Part shown: piece after piece, positions 1-7,204 of the stretch
Layout of the letters: each line of letters begins with the position of its first letter
Numbering within the stretch: the first letter of the stretch is position 1
Source of the DNA: Treponema sp.
GTDB taxonomy: Bacteria > Spirochaetota > Spirochaetia > Treponematales > Breznakiellaceae
Reading direction: 5' to 3'
Assembly: GCA_031275035.1 (NCBI GenBank)
Contig: JAISPH010000112.1
Location: forward strand, 1 to 8,175
Length of the DNA: 8,175 bases
Notes under the pieces: model-generated
What the model saw: the letters and a program-made list of their open reading frames with translations, nothing else
What the model was told of the DNA's origin: nothing
Databases searched by the model: none
Position numbers and translations under genes: made by a program

Positions 1-651
1 CTTCGGGAGATCGATCTGGATGTTCAATCCCGAAACCGGGCAAGCTCTTTGGAAACCGTCAGGCTTATCAACAGGGCAGGAATAGCGCTGGACGAAAAAG
101 AGGCCCTTTCCAGGGCAAAAAACGGATTCGTCACGGGGGAGCTTGCGGCGGAAATTGTGCTTGCCAAGGCGGACGCCGGGGAGAATCCCCTGCTTCGCCC
201 CTACCTTCCCGGGGGCGGCCGCAGCGACAACCCCTATGTCAATTTTTATTGGGATTATTGCGGGCAGGGAAGGGCCGCCTATGTGCATATTGAGTATATT
301 TCCATGGAAGAGGCCCTTGCCGCCATCGAAAACGCCGGGGGTGTTTCCGTGCTGGCCCACCCGGGACAAAATCTGAAAGGTAAAGAAGATATGCTGCCGT
401 CAATTATCGATCTGGGTATTGAAGGCATTGAGGCGTACAGCAGTTATCATAGCCCCGAACAGTCCTTGTATTATAAACAACAGGCGGACAGCTACGGGCT
501 TTTGGTAAGCGGCGGCAGTGATTTTCACGGAAAAACAAAACCCGCTATTCATATGGGCCGCTTTGGCCTTGACGGCGGCGGATACGACATGGTGGATTCG
601 CTCCGGCTGGCCCTTAAGGGGAAAAAGGGAGGAGGAAAATACCGTGTTTGA
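1..651 (+). CDS. PHP-domain metal-dependent phosphoesterase, C-terminal part (5' truncated by window edge)
   Basis: The reading frame is open from base 1 and ends with TGA at 649-651, leaving about 216 residues of the C-terminal part. Two PHP-superfamily metal-binding motifs are visible: VLAHPG (His codon at 358-360) and GGSDFHG (511-531). Between them lies a GIEGIEAYSSYHSPEQ segment resembling the YciV/TrpH group, which hydrolyses 3',5'-nucleoside bisphosphates or trims RNA 5' ends. The N-terminal half, which should carry the first His-x-His metal site, is off the window. A TTG at 49 is in frame, but the frame continues upstream of it with no stop, so it is very unlikely to be the real start. 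The GTG start of the next gene lies inside this gene's end, so the two are probably co-transcribed. The PHP assignment is firm; the exact substrate is inferred and other PHP phosphatases are possible. Confidence 0.85.
   Translation, partial: LREIDLDVQSRNRASSLETVRLINRAGIALDEKEALSRAKNGFVTGELAAEIVLAKADAGENPLLRPYLPGGGRSDNPYVNFYWDYCGQGRAAYVHIEYISMEEALAAIENAGGVSVLAHPGQNLKGKEDMLPSIIDLGIEGIEAYSSYHSPEQSLYYKQQADSYGLLVSGGSDFHGKTKPAIHMGRFGLDGGGYDMVDSLRLALKGKKGGGKYRV
627..635 (+). promoter_or_regulatory. Strong ribosome-binding site for the DUF1349 gene
   Basis: The purine run GGGAGGAGG lies 8 nt before the GTG at 644. It decides the start of the DUF1349 gene. The frame itself is open further upstream, but no comparable site precedes another start. 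The next in-frame ATG, at 695, has GGAGG only 1 nt away, which is too close to work well. Confidence 0.75.
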
Positions 652-1285
652 TCCAATCCAAAAACAACCTGCGCCGGCCGCCCCCGGCGGAGGGATGGCT
701 TTTTCCGCGGATAAACTCCGGTGGATAAATAAACCAAAAGAATTTTCGGTCAGCGATAAGGAGATCAGGATACGTACCGAACCGGATACGGATCTATGGC
801 AGCGTACTTATTACAAATTCCGGCGTAACACCGCCCATATGCTGGTCATGCCGACGGAGGCCCCTTTTTTTACCTTTAGTGTTAAGACGGTCCGTAATGG
901 CACCGGGCTTTTTGATCAATGCGGGGTCGTTATTTATCAGGATGAGGAAAATTGGTTCAAAGGTTCCATGGAATATGAAAATGAACGGTTCCAGAACCTT
1001 GGCAGTGTGGTTACCAATAAGGGGTATTCTGATTTCGGAACCGGCGCGGTGAACCCGGCGCTGACCACCATGTATTACCGCTTAAGCCGCCGGGAGGGTG
1101 ATTTTTTTCTTGAGACTTCCCGTACCGGGGCGGACTATACCCCGGCCAGGATTTTCCACCTGATCAAGGGGGAGGGAGCCATCCGTTTGGGGATTTATGC
1201 GTGCAGTCCCTCAAAAGGCTCAAGCTGTGAGGCCGTGTTTACGGAGATGGCCCTGGGTGAATGCCGGTGGAAGGCCTGGGAATGA
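644..1285 (+). CDS. DUF1349 family protein (concanavalin A-like fold)
   Basis: A 213-residue protein of about the usual length for DUF1349, a family with a jelly-roll, concanavalin-like fold that includes the yeast 'regulation of enolase' protein. Conserved family features are visible: the LRWINKP start (25-31), the DTDLWQRTYY segment (48-57), FDQCGVVIY (90-98), ENWFKGSMEYE (102-112), VVTNKGYSDF (122-131), YRLSRREGDFFLETS (145-159) and the C-terminal GIYACSP (183-189). There is no signal peptide or membrane segment, so the protein should be cytoplasmic. The GTG start was chosen for its strong ribosome-binding site and it overlaps the upstream PHP gene by 8 nt, which points to translational coupling. 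The gene converges on the - strand operon with only 21 nt between stop codons. The biochemical role of the family is unsettled; carbohydrate binding is often suspected from the fold, but nothing here proves it. Confidence 0.88.
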   Translation: MFDPIQKQPAPAAPGGGMAFSADKLRWINKPKEFSVSDKEIRIRTEPDTDLWQRTYYKFRRNTAHMLVMPTEAPFFTFSVKTVRNGTGLFDQCGVVIYQDEENWFKGSMEYENERFQNLGSVVTNKGYSDFGTGAVNPALTTMYYRLSRREGDFFLETSRTGADYTPARIFHLIKGEGAIRLGIYACSPSKGSSCEAVFTEMALGECRWKAWE

Positions 1286-1306
1286 GCTTCCGCGGAGCGG
1301 CGAGGG

Positions 1307-2236
1307 TCATTCCTGGGAGAATCCCGCTTCGGCGATTTGGTTTTTGAGCCTTTCAATCGCCGCGTTTTCCGGCGGGCTTAACGCCGATAAGGCATAGGCC
1401 ATGCCGATGGACGCGTATTTTCCGCTTCCGTATTGGTGATAGGGAAGGATAGTAAACCGTGTAACGCCGATCCCCCGCAGATAATCCAATATTTTCTGTA
1501 GATCTTCGGGACTGTCGTTAACGCCGGGAATTAAGGGCATACGGACTAAAATTTCCGCTCCCGTCCCGGCAAGGGCGGACAAATTCTCTTTTATGTTCCT
1601 GTTTGAACTTCCGGTATACCGGCAATGCTTCTCCTCATCGAAGATCTTAACATCGTACAGAAAAAAATCGGCATAGTGGGAAACCGCGAGTATCGTTTCA
1701 AGAGGAACCTCCCCGGAGGTTTCCACCGCGGCGGAAATCAAATTCCGGCGGGCTTCCAGCAAAAGGGCTTTGGCGAATTCCGGCTGGGCCAGAGGTTCTC
1801 CGCCGGAAAGGGTAATGCCGCCGCCGCTTTGACGGTAAAAAATCTCGTCCCGCATAACTATCGTAAAAACTTCGTTTACGGACATGGAGACCCCCTTGAT
1901 ATTCAGCGCGCCGGTAGGACAGGCTTTTGTCCAGGAGAGATCCCTCTTATTGAGAGACGCGAAATTTATACGTAACTCACCGCCCTCTCCGTCCATAGTT
2001 ATACCCTTATCCGGCGCCGCCTTCACGCACTCACCGCAGTGTATACATACGGCGGGACGGTAAAAAAGTTGCGGCTTGGGCAGCCATGATTCGGGATTTG
2101 CGCACCAAAGGCATTGCAGAGGGCAGCCTTTAAGAAACACCAGGGTCCGGATACCCGGCCCGTCATGGATGCTGTACCGCTGGATATCAAAAACCATACC
2201 CCGGATATTGGCTTCACCTGGCGTATTTTTTACCAT
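1307..2236 (-). CDS. Glycyl-radical-enzyme activating protein (radical SAM, PflA-like)
   Basis: A 309-residue radical-SAM activase that would use a [4Fe-4S] cluster and S-adenosylmethionine to abstract hydrogen from the active-site glycine of the glycyl radical enzyme encoded two genes upstream. The family signature FDIQRYSIHDGPGIRT spans 16-31. The radical-SAM motif CPLQCLWC has Cys38, Cys42 and Cys45. SGGEP (144-148), ETSG (172-175) and YDVK (194-197) are also present. A ferredoxin-like insert holds CIHCGEC (Cys64, 67, 70) and one distant Cys106 in KACPTGAL. The position that should carry the fourth Cys of the first motif is Ala74, so only one extra cluster seems possible instead of the usual two. 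The ATG at 2236 overlaps the kinase stop codon (ATGGTAA) but has no clear ribosome-binding site. An internal ATG, Met14, immediately before the conserved VFDIQ, is an alternative start. Confidence 0.93.
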   Translation of the reverse strand: MVKNTPGEANIRGMVFDIQRYSIHDGPGIRTLVFLKGCPLQCLWCANPESWLPKPQLFYRPAVCIHCGECVKAAPDKGITMDGEGGELRINFASLNKRDLSWTKACPTGALNIKGVSMSVNEVFTIVMRDEIFYRQSGGGITLSGGEPLAQPEFAKALLLEARRNLISAAVETSGEVPLETILAVSHYADFFLYDVKIFDEEKHCRYTGSSNRNIKENLSALAGTGAEILVRMPLIPGVNDSPEDLQKILDYLRGIGVTRFTILPYHQYGSGKYASIGMAYALSALSPPENAAIERLKNQIAEAGFSQE

Positions 2237-3201
2237 GGAATGACCAGTTTTTTAGTGTTTTTCATACATCCGGCGATCTCATCAAGGCCGGGCATGGACG
2301 CGACCCCGCCCCGGCGGCTGATGGAAACCGCTCCGGCGGCGTTGGCGAATTCAAGGATCTCCAAAAGCTCATCGTACTGAAAATCCGCGGTACCATTCCG
2401 GTTGATTATTTTATATAATACCGCTCCCATAAAACAATCCCCGGCCCCGGTGGTATCCACCCGTACCGTGTCAAAGGTATTACCGGTTCCGGTCTGTCCC
2501 CGGTAATAAAAATAGGCCCCCTTGGGACCACAGGAAACCAACACCAGCCGGGGTCCCCAGGAACTGATTTTTTCGGCGGCTCTATCCAGCGTGTTTTCGC
2601 CGGTGATAAGCAGGATTTCCTCTTCGGAGCTTTTATAGATATCAATTTTCCGTATCACATCCGCCAGGGTTTGCCGGAAATCGTCTTCGCTCCGCCAGAG
2701 GAGGGGCCGGTAGTTTACATCCAGGGTGGTAATTATTTTTGCCTCCCGGGCCTTTTCCATGGCGTAGAAGGCGGTGTTTTTACAGGGATCGTCGGAGAAA
2801 CACATCCCCGATACATGGAAAATTTTCGAAGAAAGCAGCTTCTGCATGTCCACGTCTTCGATCTTGAGGTTTATATCCGCCGCATACTTACGGGAAAAAC
2901 TAAAACTCCGTTCCCCGTTTTTAAGGGTTATGACGGCGAGGGTTGAAAAATGATCGGCGTCAAAGACAACCCCCGAAGTATCCACCCCCTTCCCGGCAAT
3001 CACTTTTTCGACATGACGCCCCAGATCCTCATCGCCCACACAGCCTGCCAGGAGGGTTTTTAATCCCATCCGGGCGGTACTTACCGCCATATTAGCCACC
3101 GTACCTCCGGGATTACATTCGTATACCGGATTGCCGCTTTCCGATGCGGGGCATGGGGTAAGATCCACGATGATGTCTCCCAAAGCGAATATGTCGTACA
3201 T
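2230..3201 (-). CDS. PfkB-family carbohydrate kinase (fructokinase/ribokinase-like)
   Basis: A 323-residue cytoplasmic sugar kinase that transfers phosphate from ATP to a sugar or sugar-derived hydroxyl. It has the PfkB N-terminal glycine motif NPGGTVANMAV (30-40), GCVGDEDLG (53-61), DVNYRPLLW (161-169) and the C-terminal signature DTTGAGDCFMGAVL (249-262), in which Asp255 is the expected catalytic base. The D-x-N-x-R-x-x-LW pattern is typical of fructokinases and 2-keto-3-deoxygluconate kinases rather than of E. coli ribokinase, but substrate cannot be read from it. The ATG lies 3 nt after the glycyl radical enzyme stop (TAA CCG ATG) and the gene's end overlaps the activase start by 7 nt. 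It is therefore wedged between an enzyme and its activase, implying a role in the same pathway. The ribosome-binding site is weak (GATGGT within the upstream gene), consistent with translational coupling. Confidence 0.92.
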   Translation of the reverse strand: MYDIFALGDIIVDLTPCPASESGNPVYECNPGGTVANMAVSTARMGLKTLLAGCVGDEDLGRHVEKVIAGKGVDTSGVVFDADHFSTLAVITLKNGERSFSFSRKYAADINLKIEDVDMQKLLSSKIFHVSGMCFSDDPCKNTAFYAMEKAREAKIITTLDVNYRPLLWRSEDDFRQTLADVIRKIDIYKSSEEEILLITGENTLDRAAEKISSWGPRLVLVSCGPKGAYFYYRGQTGTGNTFDTVRVDTTGAGDCFMGAVLYKIINRNGTADFQYDELLEILEFANAAGAVSISRRGGVASMPGLDEIAGCMKNTKKLVIPW

Positions 3202-3204
3202 CGG

Positions 3205-5610
3205 TTATACCATCTGTGTTGTTCTGGCGATTATTTCATCCTGAATATCCCCATCGAGCTCCACAAAAAAGGCGCTGTAACCCGCCACCCGTACCACCAG
3301 GCTTCGGTGTTTTTCAGGATGTTTTTTCGCGTCCAGGAGTTTTTCCGCCGTCAAAATGTTAAATTGGATATGGAATGCGTCCATGGAAAAGTAGGACCGG
3401 ATAAGATCAATTAGTTTTTGCCGATCCTCTTCTGTTTTTAATATGGCGGGCAGGAATTTGAGGTTGAAGTTCACGCCGTTCACCGCCAACAGGTGATCCA
3501 GTTTTGCCACCGACTTCGCGGCCGCCGTCGGACCATGGGTGTCCATGCCGTGTTTCGGCGAAATGCCGCCGTCTGCCAGGGGGGTGCCGGAGAGCCGCCC
3601 TGAAGGAAGGGCGCATACCTGCCGTCCGAGGGGAGTATTGGAAGAGAGGCAAAAAAGCCCTGGACGATACGCGCCGCCCCGGTGATCCTTTTTGGTTTTT
3701 ACCAGGCTGCAATACTGCCATCCGGCCCAGGCAACCATCTCGTCGGCCTCATCTATGTCGTTGCCGTATTTAGGCGCGTTATTTATAAGCATGTGTTGCA
3801 TTTTAGGGTCATGCTCAAAATTGCTTTTCATTCCCTCAAGGAGTCCGGCCATGGTAAATTGTTTATCCTCAAATACAAGCTTTTTAATGGCGGTAAGGGA
3901 ATCTCCCACATCGGTAATTCCGACCCCCTGTACGCCGATATAGTTGTATTTTGTCCCGCCGGAACAGCAGTCTTGACCGCTTTCAAGGCATCCGTCCAAA
4001 ACCATGGAACAATAAATATGGGGCGTATAGGTTTCCTGAAGACGCCCTATGGCGTTCAGGGAGCTTACCATCATGTTAACAAAATACTCAACCTGGGTTT
4101 CATAGGCGCGCCGCACTTCGTCAAAGGATTTGAAATTTTCTGCTTTTCCGGTTTTGGGGCCCATCTGCTGACCCGAAATGACACAGACCCCGTCATTCAG
4201 GGCGAGCTCCAGGCATTTACCCAGGTTAAAATAACAGGCGTTGGTCATTCCCATGGTATTGCCGCTGGGGGTGGGCTCAACGCAGCCTACTATGGCGTAG
4301 TCCCTGGCGTCTTTCAGATCTGACCCATGGGCGGTAAGGCCGCTGATTATGGCGGTATCATTAAACATGGGAAGTTTCCCCCCCTCCTTCTCCACCAGTA
4401 TTTCCAATACCCTCATGAGAAAACTATTTGGGGTTTTGGGATGGACCCGGATGCTTACATTGGGTTCCGAATTAAATACGGAAGATTCGGCGTCAAGGCA
4501 GAGGAAGGAAAAATCACTGGTGATGTCCTTGCCGTCCCGGCCTATCCCTGAAAGTACGATGTTTATGGTGGTGGCGAAACCGCCGTTGTTTCTCGCGGCG
4601 TTAAAAGTCCCCGCCTTAATCACGTCGCTGTGTTTTACCCAAAGCGCCTCAAGAATTTCCCGGGCTTCTTCCCTGACCAGGATTTCTTTAGTAATATCCT
4701 CAAAATAAAAAGGGGCCATATATTCATCAAAACGGCCGCCGGAAATAGCGGAACCATTCTGGGAAATATAATCAATCAAAATGGTAAACCAATAGGATTG
4801 GCAGGCCTCAAAAAAGGTGGCCGCCGGTTCGTACGGAACCTTGTCGCAGTTTGCCGCAATAAGGAGCAGTTCTTTTTTCCGCCGTTCATCAGGTTCTTTC
4901 GCGGCCATATCCCGCGCCAGCGCGGCAAACCGTCCCGCGAACACCCTGATCCCCTCCACGATAATAATAACCGCCCGGTAAAAATGGGTTTTTCCGATAT
5001 AATCCGGCGCCAGCCTGTCCAGGGCTGCGAGGCGCTGTTTTGCTTCCGCCTCAATACCCCTGAATCCCCGTTTTAATATAGCGGGAATATTGGGAATATA
5101 ATGGCCGTAACCACTGCGGGTTCTGCTTAAGGGATCAAAAACCCTGTAAGGAGAATTGAGGACCTCCATAATATCATCATCGATAAAATACTGAACCATA
5201 TCCCCGGTGCAGCGGTTTTTCCAGTAAGGGTAGATTTCGTCCAAAAGACAGGTTTTATCTTCCTCACTGATTTGGAGGGTATCAACATTCCGGGTCGGCA
5301 TGAGATCCAGCTCTTTTTTGCTGAAAGACCCGAATTCCGGAAATAAGGGCGCTGATCGGGGCCGGCTTCCGTGGTTGCCGACAATAAGCTCCTCGTCATC
5401 AATAAAGATCACCATCTTTTCCAGGATGTACTTAAGCGCCAATGCCCGTTTGATAATCGGCGGTGCACCCTCATGTTGTTTGTAGCATTCGGTCACCAGC
5501 TTGGCCCGATCCGTGCAAATAGAGGGTTTTACCCCCCTCATGGCTTCATTGAGTTTTTTTGTACGGACTTCCCGGCTTATCCCCCCGGGAAGCAGTTTTT
5601 TGTTTTCCAT
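3205..5610 (-). CDS. Glycyl radical enzyme, dehydratase/lyase branch (PFL family), substrate unknown
   Basis: An 801-residue, full-length member of the pyruvate formate-lyase superfamily. The PFL-like barrel covers most of the protein and the glycine radical domain is at the C-terminus. RVAGYSAFF (774-782) carries the radical glycine, Gly777. The catalytic thiyl cysteine is Cys443 in VGCVEPTPSG, with Glu445 two residues later. True pyruvate formate-lyase has two adjacent cysteines at this place, so this enzyme belongs with the GCVEP group (glycerol/propanediol dehydratases, choline lyase CutC, hydroxyproline dehydratase, sulfonate lyases). GHYIPN (169-174) contains His170, likely matching a conserved active-site His. 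Other family blocks are MFNDTAII (415-422), GGTKYNYIGVQGVG (551-564), DSLTAIKKLVF (570-580) and LPSGRLSGTPLADGGISP (668-685). There is no N-terminal microcompartment-targeting extension, so it is probably cytosolic. The start at 5610 keeps the conserved VRTKKLNEAM segment and has an AAGGGGGA ribosome-binding site, although it lies inside the ATPase gene. Its radical would be oxygen-sensitive. Confidence 0.95.
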   Translation of the reverse strand: MENKKLLPGGISREVRTKKLNEAMRGVKPSICTDRAKLVTECYKQHEGAPPIIKRALALKYILEKMVIFIDDEELIVGNHGSRPRSAPLFPEFGSFSKKELDLMPTRNVDTLQISEEDKTCLLDEIYPYWKNRCTGDMVQYFIDDDIMEVLNSPYRVFDPLSRTRSGYGHYIPNIPAILKRGFRGIEAEAKQRLAALDRLAPDYIGKTHFYRAVIIIVEGIRVFAGRFAALARDMAAKEPDERRKKELLLIAANCDKVPYEPAATFFEACQSYWFTILIDYISQNGSAISGGRFDEYMAPFYFEDITKEILVREEAREILEALWVKHSDVIKAGTFNAARNNGGFATTINIVLSGIGRDGKDITSDFSFLCLDAESSVFNSEPNVSIRVHPKTPNSFLMRVLEILVEKEGGKLPMFNDTAIISGLTAHGSDLKDARDYAIVGCVEPTPSGNTMGMTNACYFNLGKCLELALNDGVCVISGQQMGPKTGKAENFKSFDEVRRAYETQVEYFVNMMVSSLNAIGRLQETYTPHIYCSMVLDGCLESGQDCCSGGTKYNYIGVQGVGITDVGDSLTAIKKLVFEDKQFTMAGLLEGMKSNFEHDPKMQHMLINNAPKYGNDIDEADEMVAWAGWQYCSLVKTKKDHRGGAYRPGLFCLSSNTPLGRQVCALPSGRLSGTPLADGGISPKHGMDTHGPTAAAKSVAKLDHLLAVNGVNFNLKFLPAILKTEEDRQKLIDLIRSYFSMDAFHIQFNILTAEKLLDAKKHPEKHRSLVVRVAGYSAFFVELDGDIQDEIIARTTQMV

Positions 5611-7117
5611 AAAAATCCCCCTTCGCCGATTCGGGGATGATATGTTTAGTCGCGTAGCTCATTAAAAGTTCCTCATCCGCCTTGTCCGCGTCAAAAATGC
5701 CTGTTACCTGACCTTCACACATGACCATAATACGGTTACACATACCGAGAATTTCCGGCAGTTCCGACGAAACCATTATCAAGGTCATCCCATCTTCAAC
5801 CAATTGGTTTAGAATTCTGTAAATTTCCTGTTTTGTCCCCACGTCAATCCCTCTGGTGGGTTCATCCACTAATAAAATTTCGCATTCGGTGGTAAGCCAT
5901 TTGGATAATACGACTTTCTGCTGGTTGCCGCCGCTCATGCTTTTGACCGGAACATTGGGATCAGCTGGTTTTATTTGAAAAAGCTTAATATAATCCAGGG
6001 AGTTTTTTTTCTCCGCCTTAAGGTTAATCAGATTAAAATTGGTAAATTTGCGTATTGCCGCAAGGCTGATGTTAGACTCCATATCCTGCTTTAAGAGTAA
6101 TCCTTGGGTCTTTCTTTCCTCCGGGACAATTCCAATCTTTTTACGTATCACGTCCCGGGGTCCCCTGAAAGGAACCGCTTCGCCTCTAATAAAAAGCTCT
6201 CCCGAGTCTATCGGGTCCGCCCCGATAATCCCCCGCAGTACCTCCGTACGGCCCGCGCCCGCCAAGCCGGCAATCCCGAATATTTCCCCTTTTCGCACGG
6301 AAAAGGTAACATCCTTAAAAATCCCGGCTCTGGAAAAACCGTTAACCCGTAACACCTCTTCCCCGGGGGTCCGGTTGGCCTTGGAGGGGTAGATATCCTT
6401 CATTTCCCGGCCGACCATCTTTTGAACAAGTTTGCTGATATTGTATTGTGAAACCTTGCCGCTTTCCACAACCTTCCCGTCTTTCATGATGGTGACGATA
6501 TTGCATAGATCAAATATTTCTTTTAAACGGTGGGAAATATAGATAAACGTAATGCCCTTGACGGACAAATCCCTCACCAGCTTGAAAAGGCCTTCCAGCT
6601 CATTTTCGCCTAATACGGCGGTGGGCTCGTCCAGAACTATTAATTTGGCGTTCCGGCTCATCGCTTTTGATATTTCCACCATTTGGCGTTTGGCGACGCT
6701 TAACTTTTCAACCACGGCATCCGGATTAAGATCAAGGTTAAGGCCCTTAAGCACCGCCGATGCGTCATCGCGCATTTTTTTATAATCAATAAACCCAAAG
6801 TTGTTCCGGGGTTGGCGGCCAAGAAAAATATTTTCTGCCACGGTTCCATGCTCAAGCAGCGTTAATTCCTGATAAATTACGGCGATCCCTTTTTCTATCA
6901 TCAGGCGGGGGTGGGGGTACTTTATCAATTCACCGTCTACGATTACTTCTCCGGTTTCACAGGTATAGGCGCCGGAAAGCACTTTGATCAATGTTGATTT
7001 TCCCGCGCCGTTTTCCCCAACCAAACCATGGATATCCCCTTTTTCGACATGAATATGAATCCCGTTCAGGGCTTTAACGCCGGGGAAACTTTTGCAGATA
7101 TTGTTCATTTTAAGCAT
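5546..7117 (-). CDS. Sugar ABC transporter ATP-binding protein (CUT2 family, RbsA/MglA/XylG-like)
   Basis: A 523-residue double-domain ATPase that powers import of a monosaccharide at the cytoplasmic membrane. The first domain has Walker A GENGAGKST (34-42), a family-typical loose signature LSVAKRQ (139-145) and Walker B LIVLDEP (159-165). The second has the degenerate Walker A GLAGAGRTE (284-292) with Arg290 in place of Lys, signature MSGGNQQK (394-401) and Walker B ILLVDEP (414-420). The asymmetry between the two halves is characteristic of CUT2 transporters. The ATG at 7117 was chosen because MLKMNNICKSFPGVKAL is the usual N-terminus and GGTGG precedes it by 4 nt; a TTG at 7144 would add nine unlike residues. 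The protein continues some 30 residues past the usual ending near LLMSYAT (490), as a Lys/Gly-rich tail that overlaps the glycyl radical enzyme gene by 65 nt. Substrate is unknown; no permease gene adjoins it. Confidence 0.94.
   Translation of the reverse strand: MLKMNNICKSFPGVKALNGIHIHVEKGDIHGLVGENGAGKSTLIKVLSGAYTCETGEVIVDGELIKYPHPRLMIEKGIAVIYQELTLLEHGTVAENIFLGRQPRNNFGFIDYKKMRDDASAVLKGLNLDLNPDAVVEKLSVAKRQMVEISKAMSRNAKLIVLDEPTAVLGENELEGLFKLVRDLSVKGITFIYISHRLKEIFDLCNIVTIMKDGKVVESGKVSQYNISKLVQKMVGREMKDIYPSKANRTPGEEVLRVNGFSRAGIFKDVTFSVRKGEIFGIAGLAGAGRTEVLRGIIGADPIDSGELFIRGEAVPFRGPRDVIRKKIGIVPEERKTQGLLLKQDMESNISLAAIRKFTNFNLINLKAEKKNSLDYIKLFQIKPADPNVPVKSMSGGNQQKVVLSKWLTTECEILLVDEPTRGIDVGTKQEIYRILNQLVEDGMTLIMVSSELPEILGMCNRIMVMCEGQVTGIFDADKADEELLMSYATKHIIPESAKGDFYGKQKTASRGDKPGSPYKKTQ
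5615..5638 (-). promoter_or_regulatory. Hairpin covering the ribosome-binding site of the glycyl radical enzyme gene
   Basis: In the - strand RNA, AUCCCC (5638-5633) can pair perfectly with GGGGAU (5620-5615), leaving a 12-nt loop. The 3' arm contains the GGGGG ribosome-binding site of the glycyl radical enzyme (5621-5617), and the start codon follows the U run 5615-5611 directly. The hairpin is translated as part of the ATPase C-terminus, so ribosomes finishing the ATPase would melt it and free the site. A GC stem followed by U residues also resembles a weak intrinsic terminator. The pairing is seen in the sequence; the regulatory role is inferred. Confidence 0.5.
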
Positions 7118-7151
7118 AACGCCACCAAAACACGCCCATCCCAAGAATACA

Positions 7152-7189
7152 GCTAACCGGGCAAGAAATCATAATCCTGCCCGATTAGC
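7152..7189 (-). promoter_or_regulatory. Intercistronic stem-loop between binding-protein and ATPase genes
   Basis: Arms 7152-7163 and 7178-7189 form a 12-bp inverted repeat around a 14-nt loop. On the + strand there is one C/A mismatch (7157/7184). In the - strand RNA the same position is a G-U wobble, so the stem is continuous only in the operon's own transcript. It begins 16 nt after the binding-protein stop codon. No clear U run follows it, so it is not a convincing full terminator. Such hairpins commonly protect the 3' end of a highly expressed binding-protein message or attenuate downstream genes; that role is inferred here. Confidence 0.55.
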
Positions 7190-7204
7190 ACTAACGGTAT
7201 CGCC

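Noticed and set aside
49..51. TTG at 49 as the start of the PHP gene
   Set aside because: The frame stays open to base 1 and the protein would lack the N-terminal metal site, so the gene is simply cut by the window edge.
1304..1325. Possible terminator hairpin between the convergent genes (GGG...ATTC with GAAT...CCC)
   Set aside because: The stem needs a 2-nt bulge and no T run follows on either strand, so an intrinsic terminator cannot be supported; the region lies mostly inside the activase coding end.
1625..1975. + strand open frame of 116 codons opposite the activase gene
   Set aside because: It is antisense to conserved radical-SAM coding sequence and has no family features.
3682..4323. 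Long + strand open frame (213 codons) opposite the glycyl radical enzyme gene
   Set aside because: It is antisense to a well-conserved coding region, shows no recognisable domain and has no convincing ribosome-binding site; it is a shadow of the real gene's codon use.
3205..5610. True pyruvate formate-lyase (pflB)
   Set aside because: The active site has a single Cys followed by Val-Glu-Pro instead of the adjacent Cys pair of pyruvate formate-lyase. The adjacent cysteines at 548-549 are in a different region.
7118..7144. Upstream TTG start at 7144 for the ATPase
   Set aside because: It would add nine residues unlike the family N-terminus and has no good ribosome-binding site; the ATG at 7117 fits the family start.
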